From Cyanobacteria bacterium REEB67 (GTDB lineage: Bacteria; Cyanobacteriota; Vampirovibrionia; Obscuribacterales; Obscuribacteraceae): a stretch of DNA of 64,000 nucleotides. Below are positions 17,532 to 27,989 of the stretch, piece by piece; the stretch's first letter is position 1; every line of letters starts with the position of its first letter. The stretch spans positions 124,001 through 188,000 of the forward strand of contig JAGXAB010000001.1 of the NCBI GenBank assembly GCA_018971775.1, in the 5' to 3' direction. Both the position numbers and the translations under genes were made by a program. The notes under the pieces were generated by a model. That model did not search any database, was not told the origin of the DNA, and saw only the letters and a program-made list of their open reading frames with translations.

Positions 17532-18584
17532 ATGAAGGCAATGGTACTGGCAGCAGGCGTAGGGTCCAGACTCGATCCTCTCACCGCTGATATTCCCAAA
17601 CCGCTCGTACCGGTGGCGAATGTCCCTGTCATGCAGCACCTCCTGCAGCTCCTGCACCGTCATGATTTTCGTCAGGTCGTGGCCAATCTCCACTATCTGC
17701 CTGAAAAGCTCGTCGATTACTTCGGCGACGGCAGTCGCTTCGACATCGAACTGGAATTTCGCCGCGAGGAAAAGTTGAGTGGTGATGCCGGTGGCGTGCG
17801 CTTCTGTCGCGACTTTTTAGCCGGCGGTACCTTCATCGTTTTGATGGGAGATTTGCTCACCGATATCGATTTGACCTATGTCCTTGCTCAACATCGCGCC
17901 AAAGGCGCCCTGGCCAGCATCGCTCTTAAACAGGTCGAAGACGTCAGTCACTTCGGCGTGGCCATGCTTGACGAAAAGGGCTTGATCAAAGGTTTTCAGG
18001 AAAAGCCCAAGAAGGAGGAGGCTCTTTCCAATCTCGCTTCCACCGGTATTTATATACTCGAGCCAGAAGTCTTCAACTACATTCCTGCTCAGGGCGATTA
18101 TGGCTTCGGCCGGCAACTGTTTCCCACCCTCGTCGCCGAAGGTCTGCCCGTCCTTGGCGTAGAAGTCGGCTCGTATTGGTCCGATGTCGGCACAATTGAA
18201 CAGTACTGGCACTCAAATTTTGATGTGCTGGAAGGCAAAATGAAAGTCGACATGCCCGGCTATGAGCACATTCAAACCAATGGGCACAGTTTGTATCTGG
18301 CCGAGGGTACCGTTCTCGATCCGACAGTGACAATCGGCGGCAATCTCGTCGTTGGCAAAGGGGCGCGTATCGGTGCGGGAGTGCGTCTGTCCGGCAATAA
18401 CGTCATCGGTGCCGGCGCCATTGTCGAGGCCGGTTGCCAGCTCGAAGGTGTCGTGCTCTGGAGCGATGTCGTCGTTGCCCAGAAGAGCAAGCTCGAGCGA
18501 TCGGTTGTCTTGAGCAGCGGGGTAGTAAATGTTTTCGACCACCCAAAGTCTGTTAAACGAGAACTCGCTTTAGCTGCAAGATAA
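17532..18584 (+). CDS. Sugar-phosphate nucleotidyltransferase with left-handed beta-helix tail
   Basis: This is a nucleotidyltransferase that activates a sugar phosphate with NTP. The N-terminal Rossmann-like domain starts with the signature MKAMVLAAGVGSRLDPLT and PKPLVPVANVP; the metal-binding region is FIVLMGDLLTDIDL. The C-terminal quarter is a hexapeptide-repeat beta-helix (VTIGGNLVVGKGARIGAGV, NNVIGAGAIVEAG). It resembles mannose-1-phosphate guanylyltransferases and glucose-1-phosphate thymidylyltransferases, but substrate cannot be fixed. ATG 17532 is chosen because AGGAG precedes it and the fold begins exactly there. A strong terminator follows. Confidence 0.88.
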   Translation: MKAMVLAAGVGSRLDPLTADIPKPLVPVANVPVMQHLLQLLHRHDFRQVVANLHYLPEKLVDYFGDGSRFDIELEFRREEKLSGDAGGVRFCRDFLAGGTFIVLMGDLLTDIDLTYVLAQHRAKGALASIALKQVEDVSHFGVAMLDEKGLIKGFQEKPKKEEALSNLASTGIYILEPEVFNYIPAQGDYGFGRQLFPTLVAEGLPVLGVEVGSYWSDVGTIEQYWHSNFDVLEGKMKVDMPGYEHIQTNGHSLYLAEGTVLDPTVTIGGNLVVGKGARIGAGVRLSGNNVIGAGAIVEAGCQLEGVVLWSDVVVAQKSKLERSVVLSSGVVNVFDHPKSVKRELALAAR

Positions 18585-18615
18585 GCTCGCGGACGAGATT
18601 CAACCAAACAAAAAA

Positions 18616-18647
18616 CGAGCTCCGAAAAGAGTCGGAGCTTGTTTTTT
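18616..18647 (+). terminator. Rho-independent terminator
   Basis: A 10-bp stem (CGAGCTCCGA with TCGGAGCTTG, one G-U pair), a 6-base loop and six T residues directly after. It ends the nucleotidyltransferase transcript; the A-run in front could serve the opposite strand as well. Confidence 0.85.
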
Positions 18648-18702
18648 ATATATCAACGCCAGCCGAAATTTGACTGGTTATTTAGCGCATTATCAGCTCA
18701 GA

Positions 18703-18963
18703 TCAGGTCCGACATTTTGCCGCCTGACGAGCCGCTAATTTTGGTTTCGGCACTGCTTTCGCTTCTGTGGCAAGATCGCTCTTATCATTCAGTTGGGCGG
18801 CCTTCCATATCTCCATCCATAGCCAATAATGGAATGGACTGTAGTTAACTGTTTCAACGGGTTCCAGAAGCGCAAGCCATGTATGAGGATTGGGAAATCT
18901 CTTGGCCAAGCTGTAGCAATCCGCCATCCAGAGAACTTGTTCAGTTGTGTCTTTCGTGACCAT
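18703..18963 (-). CDS. Hypothetical Trp-rich protein
   Basis: An 86-residue frame from ATG at 18963 with GGGGAT about 7 nt upstream. The middle is rich in aromatic residues (VLWMADCYSLAKRFPNP, WLALLEP, HYWLWMEIWKAAQL), and the tail is Lys/Ala-rich and disordered-looking. The helix-like aromatic core looks like a real small protein, though no family is recognised. It converges with the upstream terminator at 18616 and stands alone. Confidence 0.5.
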   Translation of the reverse strand: MVTKDTTEQVLWMADCYSLAKRFPNPHTWLALLEPVETVNYSPFHYWLWMEIWKAAQLNDKSDLATEAKAVPKPKLAARQAAKCRT

Positions 18964-19096
18964 GACTTTATCCCCATCTCTCTAGCGGTCTAACTCTTTA
19001 ATACCCAAAGCGACGAGCGTCGAAACACAATTAAAACGTCGCCCTCATTACAAAAAGTCATTCAGAGCCAAAAGCCGGATGGGGACAGGCTTTTGA

Positions 19097-19441
19097 TTAA
19101 CCGGGCGGCCAGGTGAGCGAGCGCCCGCCTAAAAGATGTATATGCAAATGATGGACCGTTTGACCGCCATCATCACCGGTATTAACGACGAGACGAAAAC
19201 CGCTCTTAGTCAAATTTTCTTGATCGGCGATGCGAGCGGTCGTATGAAAGAGCGAGCCCATGATCGCTTTGTCGTCTAATTTGCTGATGTTATCCACGTG
19301 CTGGCGAGGAATAATCAAAATATGCGTCGGTGCCTGCGGATTTATATCGCGTATGGCAAAAGCGTGCTCGTCTTCATAGACAAAATCGACTTTGATTTCT
19401 TTTTTATTCATAGAACAAAAAAGACATTTTTCGCTGGTCAT
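19097..19441 (-). CDS. HIT family protein (histidine triad hydrolase)
   Basis: A 114-residue HIT protein, which hydrolyses nucleoside phosphoramidates or similar bonds. It has the N-terminal zinc-type CLFCSMNKKE, AFAIRDINPQAPTHILIIP in the core and the catalytic triad HHLHIH in QTVHHLHIHLLGGRSL. I chose ATG 19441 (MTSEKCLFC), preceded by AAGGGAT; the frame runs open farther upstream, but that extension overlaps the divergent cyclase gene and has no family match. Length is typical. Confidence 0.93.
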   Translation of the reverse strand: MTSEKCLFCSMNKKEIKVDFVYEDEHAFAIRDINPQAPTHILIIPRQHVDNISKLDDKAIMGSLFHTTARIADQENLTKSGFRLVVNTGDDGGQTVHHLHIHLLGGRSLTWPPG

Positions 19442-19577
19442 CAGTAATCCCTTTTTTCTATCTATATAAATGAGGTTGTAAATTGGGAACTGTTCATAAA
19501 AAAGAACGTCATGTCGGCCTCTTTTTCCCCCATATGAGTTTATCCTTATAGCACTCCGCCGGATAGAGGATATTCTG

Positions 19578-21251
19578 ATGACAAGCGAAGCTAACGTCCT
19601 GCCGCGCTTTTTGCAATTGCAAAAAGCCGTGATGTCATCTTTGCGCCTCAAGGATGTTCTGGACGCGTCGGTAAATTCCTTCACCGAAATGGCTGCCGGG
19701 GCGAAGGTGGCGCTTTTCCTCTGCGACCATGACAGCATGTCCTTTCGTTTGATGGCGGCCAAAGGCTATAACGACGCCTCCCTCGACCAGCTCAGAGTTG
19801 TGCCTTTTGCCGCCGAGAGTCTGCTCAAGCACGTCTTGCAAAAGCGCACGGCCATAAGTGCGGCCGACGCCGCCTCAGCTCCCGATCTGAGCGCGGCGAT
19901 TATGAAACGCGAAGTTTCCAAAGGACAGATTGCTCTGCCGCTCACCGCTGCCAATGCCCTTGTCGGTGCAGTTTTACTGGAAGTAAACAATGCTCAGGTC
20001 CTTAGCTTTGTCGATTTTTTGCGGGAAGTGGCTGATCTCGTCGCCCTTTCCGTTTCTAATGCCATAGTTTTTGGCCGCGCCGAATATGAGCGCGAGCGCC
20101 TGAGCACTCTCCACAAAGCCACTTGTGCCCTCAATGGCAGTGCTCTCGAGATCAATCAAGTCTTGCAGGTCGGCGCGGACACAGCGCTGGTGCTGGCCAA
20201 TACCCCTTGTTGCGCGATTGTTCTGCATGACGCCGATAACGACGTGTTCCAGCTTGCCGCCTTCAAAGGGCTGGACGGCGGCTCGCTTACCGAATTTGAT
20301 ATGAAGCCTGCCACGAGTATCGCCGGCGCCGTCATGCGCAGTACCAAGACCGAACAGTTCGGTGACGGCGGCAAAAAACCTTACGGCATGCCGCGCGGCA
20401 ACGGTGGTCTGCCTTTCGCCTCTGTGGTGGCGGTGCCTCTCGTGCACGGTGATCGAGCAATTGGTGCGCTCGAAGTATTTTCGACCGAATCGCGCGCTTT
20501 CCGCCGTGAGCAAATTGATCTGCTAGAAGCGCTTGCTCAGCAACTTTCCGCTTCATTGCACATCGGTCTTTCCCATGAAAGTTCGATCAGTCAATCGGTG
20601 GTCGACGCGCATACCGGGCTGACCAATCGCTGGCAATTCGACACTGCCCTCGATAAGGAAGTCGAGCGCTCGCAGCGCAAAAATCATCAGATGTCGGTGC
20701 TGCTGATCGACATCGATCATCTCGCCCAGATCAACGAACACCTCGGCGAGGAGCGCGGCGATGAGACGATCAAGCATGTGGCGGCCACGATTAAAAAAAC
20801 AGTGCGTGATATCGACGTGCCCTGTCGCTACGGTGGCGAGGAATTTGCCGTGATTTTACCGGAAACCAGCCACAGTGACGCTCTCGAGGTGGCCGACCGA
20901 CTGCGTCAACAAGTGCGCAATACACCAGCAAGTGGTATCGGTCTGGTGACCGTATCGGTCGGTGTCGCGACCTATCCCGACAATGCCGCTGACAGCAAGA
21001 CATTGATGCATGACCTTGAAGAAGCGCTCAATGTGGCAAAATTTGAAGGTCGCGATCGGGTGAAAGCGGCCCTCACTGGTAAACTAGCCGGCCACGGGCA
21101 AATTGCCTGGACAGATCTGGCCAATCAGGCTCGCATGGCCGTGATCTCTGACCGTCAATCGCGCTTGAACAGTCGCCTGACTACGACTCCCGAGTACGCG
21201 ACCTGGTTGGAAAAGCCCAGCAGCCTGGTTGGCAAGAAGAAGAGTAACTAA
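19578..21251 (+). CDS. GAF-GGDEF diguanylate cyclase
   Basis: A 557-residue soluble sensor with two GAF-like domains (about residues 20-155 and 170-330) followed by a GGDEF domain. The catalytic loop is intact: RYGGEEFAVILP, GGEEF near residue 419, with LLIDIDHLAQINE upstream as the nucleotide/metal site and VTVSVGVATYP downstream. It should make c-di-GMP from two GTP under control of ligands bound by the GAF domains. No membrane segment is visible. The last 60 residues after the GGDEF domain are basic and of unknown role. It is divergent from the HIT gene. Confidence 0.9.
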   Translation: MTSEANVLPRFLQLQKAVMSSLRLKDVLDASVNSFTEMAAGAKVALFLCDHDSMSFRLMAAKGYNDASLDQLRVVPFAAESLLKHVLQKRTAISAADAASAPDLSAAIMKREVSKGQIALPLTAANALVGAVLLEVNNAQVLSFVDFLREVADLVALSVSNAIVFGRAEYERERLSTLHKATCALNGSALEINQVLQVGADTALVLANTPCCAIVLHDADNDVFQLAAFKGLDGGSLTEFDMKPATSIAGAVMRSTKTEQFGDGGKKPYGMPRGNGGLPFASVVAVPLVHGDRAIGALEVFSTESRAFRREQIDLLEALAQQLSASLHIGLSHESSISQSVVDAHTGLTNRWQFDTALDKEVERSQRKNHQMSVLLIDIDHLAQINEHLGEERGDETIKHVAATIKKTVRDIDVPCRYGGEEFAVILPETSHSDALEVADRLRQQVRNTPASGIGLVTVSVGVATYPDNAADSKTLMHDLEEALNVAKFEGRDRVKAALTGKLAGHGQIAWTDLANQARMAVISDRQSRLNSRLTTTPEYATWLEKPSSLVGKKKSN

Positions 21252-21466
21252 TCGCATCACTGAACATTAAGAAAAATGGGGAAAGGCTCTCGGCGGACAG
21301 CTTTCACTAATACACTTTGATTGTGAAAAGACACCTGCCTCAGGTCCAGCGGCTACCTCTATAGATTTTCGAATAGACATTCTATAAGTACCCCGGACTG
21401 TCGACGGCAGCGATCTTTGGACCGATACATTTTCGATTGCGATTTATCGTAATAGGAGGATTGACC

Positions 21467-21778
21467 TTGGCTACTGCATCCGCATCTAAGTTGCAACTTA
21501 AACCGCTCGCCGATAGAGTTGTCGTAAAGAAACTCGACGCTGAAGAAAAAACAGCGGGGGGTATAGTTCTTCCCGATAGCGCTAAAGAGAAGCCCCAACA
21601 GGGTGAAATCTTGGCAGTGGGACCTGGCCGCACCGACGACAAAGGCTCGCGTGTTGCTATGGAAGTAAAAGTAGGCGACAAAGTTTTGTTCGCTAAATAC
21701 ACCGGCACCGAAGTAAAAATCGAAGGCGTCGAGTATTTGATCTTGGCCGAGCGCGATATCTTGGCCGTCGTAGGCTAA
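21467..21778 (+). CDS. groES: Co-chaperonin GroES
   Basis: GroES caps the GroEL cage. The 103-residue protein shows [54 protein letters not shown] and [14 protein letters not shown]. The start is a TTG at 21467, seven bases after a perfect AGGAGG; other TTGs at 21437 and 21461 lie in or before the ribosome binding site and are excluded. A 9-bp CIRCE-type inverted repeat was looked for upstream and not found. groEL follows 100 bp downstream. Confidence 0.96.
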   Translation: MATASASKLQLKPLADRVVVKKLDAEEKTAGGIVLPDSAKEKPQQGEILAVGPGRTDDKGSRVAMEVKVGDKVLFAKYTGTEVKIEGVEYLILAERDILAVVG

Positions 21779-23506
<1,728 letters not shown>

Positions 23507-23585
23507 ACTGCCCCAAAGTAAAAAAGGTAGTTTGAGAAAATCCAGACCGACTATCAGCCAGTCTGAAAGTCAGTAAGATAATGCG

Positions 23586-23618
23586 AAAGGCGAGGACTAA
23601 TTTTAGTTCTCGCCTTTT
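23586..23618 (+). terminator. Rho-independent terminator after groEL
   Basis: Stem GGCGAGGACT pairs with AGTTCTCGCC (one G-U), loop AATTTT, flanked by AAA on the left and TTTT on the right. It is placed 80 bp after the groEL stop. Confidence 0.8.
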
Positions 23619-23761
23619 GCTATGGCCCTGTCACTTGCTTGCTCTATCAGCATAGTCCGGTCCAGATTTGTGGACATCTAGGTAAGACTGTATTTCTATC
23701 GCTGCAAACTTATACTGAAAATATCTTGTTGAAATCTTGAGTTGAGAGCTTGAGTTGAAAT

Positions 23762-25426
23762 CTAAAATGCCCTTTTTATGATTTCGCTAAAGGGTGTCGT
23801 GGCCGCCAGGGTGCCCAGGCTGTAGCCGGGCGCTTGCAGCGCGACGCGTGACGAAAGATAGGCCTCGGCCATGAAATCAGGCGAATGGCGAAGCATCAAG
23901 GAGGCGGCAAGGGCCATGGCCAGGCGCTCGACGATCGAGCGAGCCTGATTTTCCAGGCAGCTCTGATCCGAGTTTGCCAGTAAGGCGTTCAAATCCTTCT
24001 TCAGGCCATCCATATATAAGTCGAGACGGTTGTCTGCGCCCCTGGTCTTTTCGATTTCCTCGAAATAAGCGACCAGCGATTGCGGCTCTTTTCCGATCGC
24101 ACGCAGGACATCAAGGCAGATGACATTGCCCGAGCCTTCCCAAATCGAATTGACCGGACTTTCTTTTAACAGCCGGGGCATGCCCGACTCTTCGACATAA
24201 CCGTTGCCACCCAGGCACTCCAGCGCTTCTGCCACCACAGGCGGTGTGCGCTTGGTGGTGAAATATTTTCCGATTGCCGTGGCGATTCGTCTGAAAGATG
24301 CTTCTTTGGGATTTTCCTCTTTTTGATCATAAGCTTCGGCCACACGTAAAGTCAGCAGCATAGCTGCTTCCGCCTCGAGTGATATGTCGCTGATTACATT
24401 TTGCATGAGCGGTTGGTCGACGAGAAGTTTGCCGAATGCTTTGCGATGGGCGATGTGATTAAGCGCGAGCGTTTGCGCCTGGCGCATTATAGCGCTGGCA
24501 CTGATCATGCAATCGAGACGGGTATGGTTGACCATCTCAATAATTGTCGGAACACCGCGTCCTTCCTCGCCGACGAGATAGCCGGTTGTGCTCTCGAATT
24601 CTATTTCTGAGCTGGCATTGGAGCGATTGCCCAGTTTATTTTTCAAGCGCTGGATGAAGATGTTATTTTTCTGCCCGTCTTCGGTGAAGCGAGGCACGAG
24701 AAAACAGGAGAGTCCTTTTTCGGTCTGGGCGAGGACGAGAAAGCCGTCCGCCATCGGATGCGAGCAAAACCACTTATGTCCGGTGAGCAGATAAGGAGCG
24801 CCGACTGTCCGGGTTTTGAGCGGTCGGGCAAAAGTGGTATTGGCCCGTACATCGGAGCCGCCCTGCTTCTCGGTCATGGCCATGCCGAGAATCAGTCCCT
24901 TCTTCTCGTAGTAAGGGATGAAACGCGGGTCGTAGACGTTAGTCGTGATCAGCGGCTTCCATATTGCCTCAAGCGAGGGGGCCGCGGCCAGTGCCGGTAC
25001 AACTGCATAGGTCATGGAAATCGGGCAGCAATGACCGGCTTCGTTCTGCGCGGCGAGCATCAATTGCATGGCTCGGACTTGATGTCTTTGATTTTCACCG
25101 CTGATTTTTTCTGTCCAGGGCAGAGAATGCAGCTGATTTTGCACAGCGATGCGCATCAGTTCATGAAAGGCCGGATGAAACTCGACTTTATCCAGCCGTC
25201 TTCCTGAGGTATCGTGGGTAAGCAGCACGGGCGGATGGGCATTGGCGGCAAAGCCCAGCTCGATTGTCTCCGGCCGGCCCATCAATTCGCCGAAAGTATT
25301 CAACCTATCCTCGGCCCAACCCGCGCCGATTCGTTTGACTGTTTCTTGGAAGAGGGCATTTTTCGTGAAAGAATTATGCGAGGTCAGCGGCTCGACCTGG
25401 TTTAGAACTTGGTGGGTCTCGCTCAT
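23762..25426 (-). CDS. AidB-like acyl-CoA dehydrogenase
   Basis: A 554-residue flavoprotein of the acyl-CoA dehydrogenase superfamily. The layout matches the AidB branch: a long N-terminal segment, MTEKQGGSDVRANTT, the FAD-domain GHKWFCSHPMADGFLVLAQ, then LEALECLGGNGYVEE-like text and SPVNSIWEGSGNVICLDVLRA. In E. coli AidB is part of the alkylation response; other members are ordinary fatty-acid dehydrogenases, so the role here is open. It is monocistronic on the minus strand and diverges from the radical SAM gene. Confidence 0.88.
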   Translation of the reverse strand: MSETHQVLNQVEPLTSHNSFTKNALFQETVKRIGAGWAEDRLNTFGELMGRPETIELGFAANAHPPVLLTHDTSGRRLDKVEFHPAFHELMRIAVQNQLHSLPWTEKISGENQRHQVRAMQLMLAAQNEAGHCCPISMTYAVVPALAAAPSLEAIWKPLITTNVYDPRFIPYYEKKGLILGMAMTEKQGGSDVRANTTFARPLKTRTVGAPYLLTGHKWFCSHPMADGFLVLAQTEKGLSCFLVPRFTEDGQKNNIFIQRLKNKLGNRSNASSEIEFESTTGYLVGEEGRGVPTIIEMVNHTRLDCMISASAIMRQAQTLALNHIAHRKAFGKLLVDQPLMQNVISDISLEAEAAMLLTLRVAEAYDQKEENPKEASFRRIATAIGKYFTTKRTPPVVAEALECLGGNGYVEESGMPRLLKESPVNSIWEGSGNVICLDVLRAIGKEPQSLVAYFEEIEKTRGADNRLDLYMDGLKKDLNALLANSDQSCLENQARSIVERLAMALAASLMLRHSPDFMAEAYLSSRVALQAPGYSLGTLAATTPFSEIIKRAF

Positions 25427-25763
25427 CTTTGCCTTCTCGCTGGTGATATGCGCCTTTTACTTCGTCAGCCTTGTTCGGGACTAACTCCTGCTTATTCTAC
25501 AAAAACCGACCGCACTTTTGATGGACCTTGGACCCATTGATATGTCGCAGACAGGGGCGGTTTTTGCATAAACTTCACATCGAGGCGACTAGGACTCTCG
25601 AGCTCAATGGCTGAAAGCTTAACAGGCGCTAATTGAGGAACGGGATGACGACTCGCGAAGGCTGAAACCCGCAAATGGTGAGGGTTGGCCAATTTGACAG
25701 TTACTTACCAGATTGCTATCCTGCCTCGAATCAGAGGTTTTTGACCAATCCGAGGGATCTTTA
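25427..25763. other. 337-bp divergent intergenic region
   Basis: This gap separates aidB-like (minus) and the radical SAM gene (plus). It holds one good sigma-70 type promoter at 25694-25722 for the plus strand. A 66-codon TTG frame on the minus strand (25492-25692) was considered and left out. Nothing else is evident. Confidence 0.5.
25694..25722 (+). promoter_or_regulatory. Sigma-70-type promoter for the radical SAM gene
   Basis: A perfect -35 TTGACA (25694-25699), a 17-base spacer and a -10 TATCCT (25717-25722) predict a transcription start near 25729. This excludes the upstream TTG at 25713 as start codon and supports GTG 25764. Confidence 0.7.
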
Positions 25764-27053
25764 GTGCCGCCACTTCTGGCCAATTACTATTTGACTTACA
25801 AATGCAATTCGCGCTGCACTTATTGTGATATTCCAATCAAGCCGGCCAATATTCCGGTCAGAGAATCCGCCCCCGAATTGATTATCGAAAACCTGGCCGC
25901 TCTCAAACGCCTTGGTGTGAAGGTCGTCGACTTCACCGGCGGAGAGCCGCTTATCTACAAGCATCTGCCCCAAATCCTGCGAGCTGCCAAAGATATGGGC
26001 TTTCTCGTCAGTCTGGCCAATACCGGTACCCTTTATCCGAGAGTGGCCAAAGATATAGCCGGTCTCGTCGATGACTTGAAGTTTTCGCTGTCCACCACCG
26101 ATGCTGACGCCTATAAGGCCGAACGCGGTATCGACGGCTACAAGAAGGTAATTGAGAGTATCAAGCTGGCTCAGAGTCTCGGCGAAGAGCCTTCGATTAT
26201 TTCGACTGCCACGCCGCAATCATTGCCCGGTATGGAAAAAGTGGTCAAGCTGGCGCAGGAGCTGGGTATCATCATGTACCTGCAGCCGGTATTCGATTAC
26301 TGTGAAAACGAAACGCTGCGCGCCGACGGTATCGAGCAGATCAAAATGCTGGCTAAGTACGATAACGTCGACGTTAATTGGGCTTTTATGCAGTTCTATC
26401 TGGACGGCGGTAATCAGATTGCCAAACCCAGATGTAGAGCCGTTTCGGCTGTGGTTGTAATTTCGCCCGACGATCATTTGCTTCTGCCTTGCTATCACAT
26501 GCATGACGAAAGATTGAAGATCCAGCATGAGAATGGTCGCTCCAATCTTGATGAACTCTGGCGCAGTCCACCTGTGCAGGAGAAGCGCAAAAAAGAAGGG
26601 TCCTGGGATTTTTGCCAGGGCTGTACGATCTGGTGCTATTTCGAACCATCGTTTTACTGGCCGCCGGATCGTTACTTCTTTTTGCACATGAAGAGCAAGG
26701 CGCAATGGGCCAAGCAAATACTTGGTCTGAAGCTCGAACAGAAGTCCGGACTGCATTTTGGTCGCCGATTAGCACCTGCCGTAAGTAGTCCTCTGGCTGA
26801 ATACGAGGCCGGCATCAATATTACGGCATCGTCTGCGCGCCCTTCTTCTTCTTCTTCTTCTTCTTCTTCGCAGGCACCTGCGAGCCTGTCTGCTGGCACC
26901 GAAGTCGAGGCATTTCCAGGCGAAGCGAATGTGGCCAGTCTGGTCGCTGCCATGGAGAGTGTTGCCGGCAGCTCCACCGTCGACGATGGCAATACTATTG
27001 CCGCTGCTGGCTTTACCGTCACTCCGGTTTCGATCACGCAAAAAGGTAAGTAA
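25764..27053 (+). CDS. Radical SAM/SPASM-type protein with Ser-rich tail
   Basis: The 429-residue protein begins a few residues before the SAM-binding iron-sulfur motif CNSRCTYC (Cx3Cx2C), followed by VDFTGGEPL, which binds SAM. Later cysteines fit a SPASM-like auxiliary cluster: PRCRAV, LLLPCYH and the FCQGCTIWC group. The last ~80 residues are low-complexity, with nine serines in a row encoded by a TTC/TCT repeat. Start GTG 25764 is preceded by GAGGGA and lies after the promoter. Substrate is unknown; SPASM enzymes often modify peptides or act as anaerobic sulfatase-maturing enzymes, and no precursor peptide is seen nearby. Confidence 0.85.
   Translation: MPPLLANYYLTYKCNSRCTYCDIPIKPANIPVRESAPELIIENLAALKRLGVKVVDFTGGEPLIYKHLPQILRAAKDMGFLVSLANTGTLYPRVAKDIAGLVDDLKFSLSTTDADAYKAERGIDGYKKVIESIKLAQSLGEEPSIISTATPQSLPGMEKVVKLAQELGIIMYLQPVFDYCENETLRADGIEQIKMLAKYDNVDVNWAFMQFYLDGGNQIAKPRCRAVSAVVVISPDDHLLLPCYHMHDERLKIQHENGRSNLDELWRSPPVQEKRKKEGSWDFCQGCTIWCYFEPSFYWPPDRYFFLHMKSKAQWAKQILGLKLEQKSGLHFGRRLAPAVSSPLAEYEAGINITASSARPSSSSSSSSSQAPASLSAGTEVEAFPGEANVASLVAAMESVAGSSTVDDGNTIAAAGFTVTPVSITQKGK
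26843..26869 (+). repeat. (TTC)9 microsatellite inside the radical SAM gene
   Basis: Nine perfect TTC units; in the gene frame they read TCT and encode a serine run in the disordered tail. Slippage would change length by whole codons and not break the frame. Confidence 0.9.
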
Positions 27054-27063
27054 ATTTTGCTGT

Positions 27064-27672
27064 TCAAGTCCGGGTGATAAAGCGATCGCTCATCCAGGCC
27101 GGCATCCAGCGAGCGTGATGGATGAGCTCGCTACGCGCGGCGATGGATAGATTCTCGAGTTGTTCCCAGGCGAGCTCCTGGAAGGCTTTTTTACCAAGAT
27201 ACCAGAGTGCTCTGATTTCCTTGTTCTGTTGCTTGCGCCCGAGGACGAACTTTCGGTCGGCTGCTCCGAAAAATGCAGCAGCCTCGTCTTCGATTTTGAA
27301 CGACGTGCTACCGCCGCTGGTGCAGAGGATTTCCGTCGGTGGTTTTTGATTTGGAGCGCACCGCCAACTCACTTCTAATTTGTCGGCGTCCAGAAGACCG
27401 AGCTGAACTGCTAGTTTGCCTCCGTGTAATATTGCTCGGCGGCCGAATGCGTGCATTTTCTCGGCGATGACGGTAGCTCTTGGCTGCTCGGCCGAGCCCG
27501 GTTTGAGGAAAACACCGCGCGCGACGCGAATCAGCTCGTCCGCATCAACCATGCGTTTCAGGGTGTGATCGATGGCGGAGCGAGTACCGAGATGCAGTGC
27601 GTCTCGCGTGAAGATCAGTTTGTCCAGTGGCTGCAGCGAAACAAATTCACGAACTAAAGTGGCGTAACTCAT
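27064..27672 (-). CDS. AbiEi/DUF6088-like antitoxin or transcriptional regulator
   Basis: A 202-residue protein whose N-terminus is a winged helix of the AbiEi/DUF6088 type: FTRDALHLGTRSAIDHTLKRM then ELIRVARGVFLKP. The following part (AILHGGKLAVQLGLL and a beta-rich region) matches the C-terminal domain of the same group. In type IV toxin-antitoxin systems the AbiEi antitoxin is next to a nucleotidyltransferase toxin AbiEii. No such gene is adjacent: the neighbours are the convergent radical SAM gene and repeat locus A. It is therefore an orphan, either a lone regulator or a relic. Function is inferred from resemblance only. Confidence 0.7.
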   Translation of the reverse strand: MSYATLVREFVSLQPLDKLIFTRDALHLGTRSAIDHTLKRMVDADELIRVARGVFLKPGSAEQPRATVIAEKMHAFGRRAILHGGKLAVQLGLLDADKLEVSWRCAPNQKPPTEILCTSGGSTSFKIEDEAAAFFGAADRKFVLGRKQQNKEIRALWYLGKKAFQELAWEQLENLSIAARSELIHHARWMPAWMSDRFITRT

Positions 27673-27759
27673 GGTTGCCTCATTATCAAGGAAGTGGTGG
27701 CACTATGTATTTAGAAACGCTGTTTGAAATAGAAAAGTTCAATTTTCCCTTAGTTAAAT

Positions 27760-27989
27760 TGGCAGAATAGTTTAAAATTTTCTGCCACAGGTGTTACGCA
27801 AAAGCTAGGTGTTTCCTGCTTTTCTATGTTAAGTCTCAGAATGTTGGTGCGATTTCTGTCGGATGAAAAATGGCAGAAATTCTGAAAAAATTCTGCCAAA
27901 TCGACATTCAGTCTTGTGGCAGAAAACTTTCAAAAAATCTGCCACTCTCTTTGAGAAATAGTGGAAGATTTATTTCGAAAATTCTGCCG
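27760..27989. repeat. Palindromic repeat locus A (four 28-bp TGGCAGAA units)
   Basis: Four 28-bp units with the plan TGGCAGAA-N12-TTCTGCCA: 27760-27787, 27871-27898, 27917-27944 and 27962-27989 (last one degenerate: TGGAAGAT and TTCTGCCG). Units 2, 3 and 4 start 46 and 45 bp apart. The interiors are A/T-rich. The ATG of the next open frame overlaps the first base of unit 2, so units 2-4 are read as its N-terminus. The same family forms locus B at 50399-50610. Confidence 0.9.

Noticed and set aside
21252-21466. CIRCE heat-shock operator before groES
   Set aside because: The TTAGCACTC-N9-GAGTGCTAA pattern is absent; only a weak TTTCAC/GTGAAA pair is seen.
25492-25692. 66-codon minus-strand TTG frame
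   Set aside because: No ribosome binding site, borders the plus-strand promoter, and composition is unremarkable.
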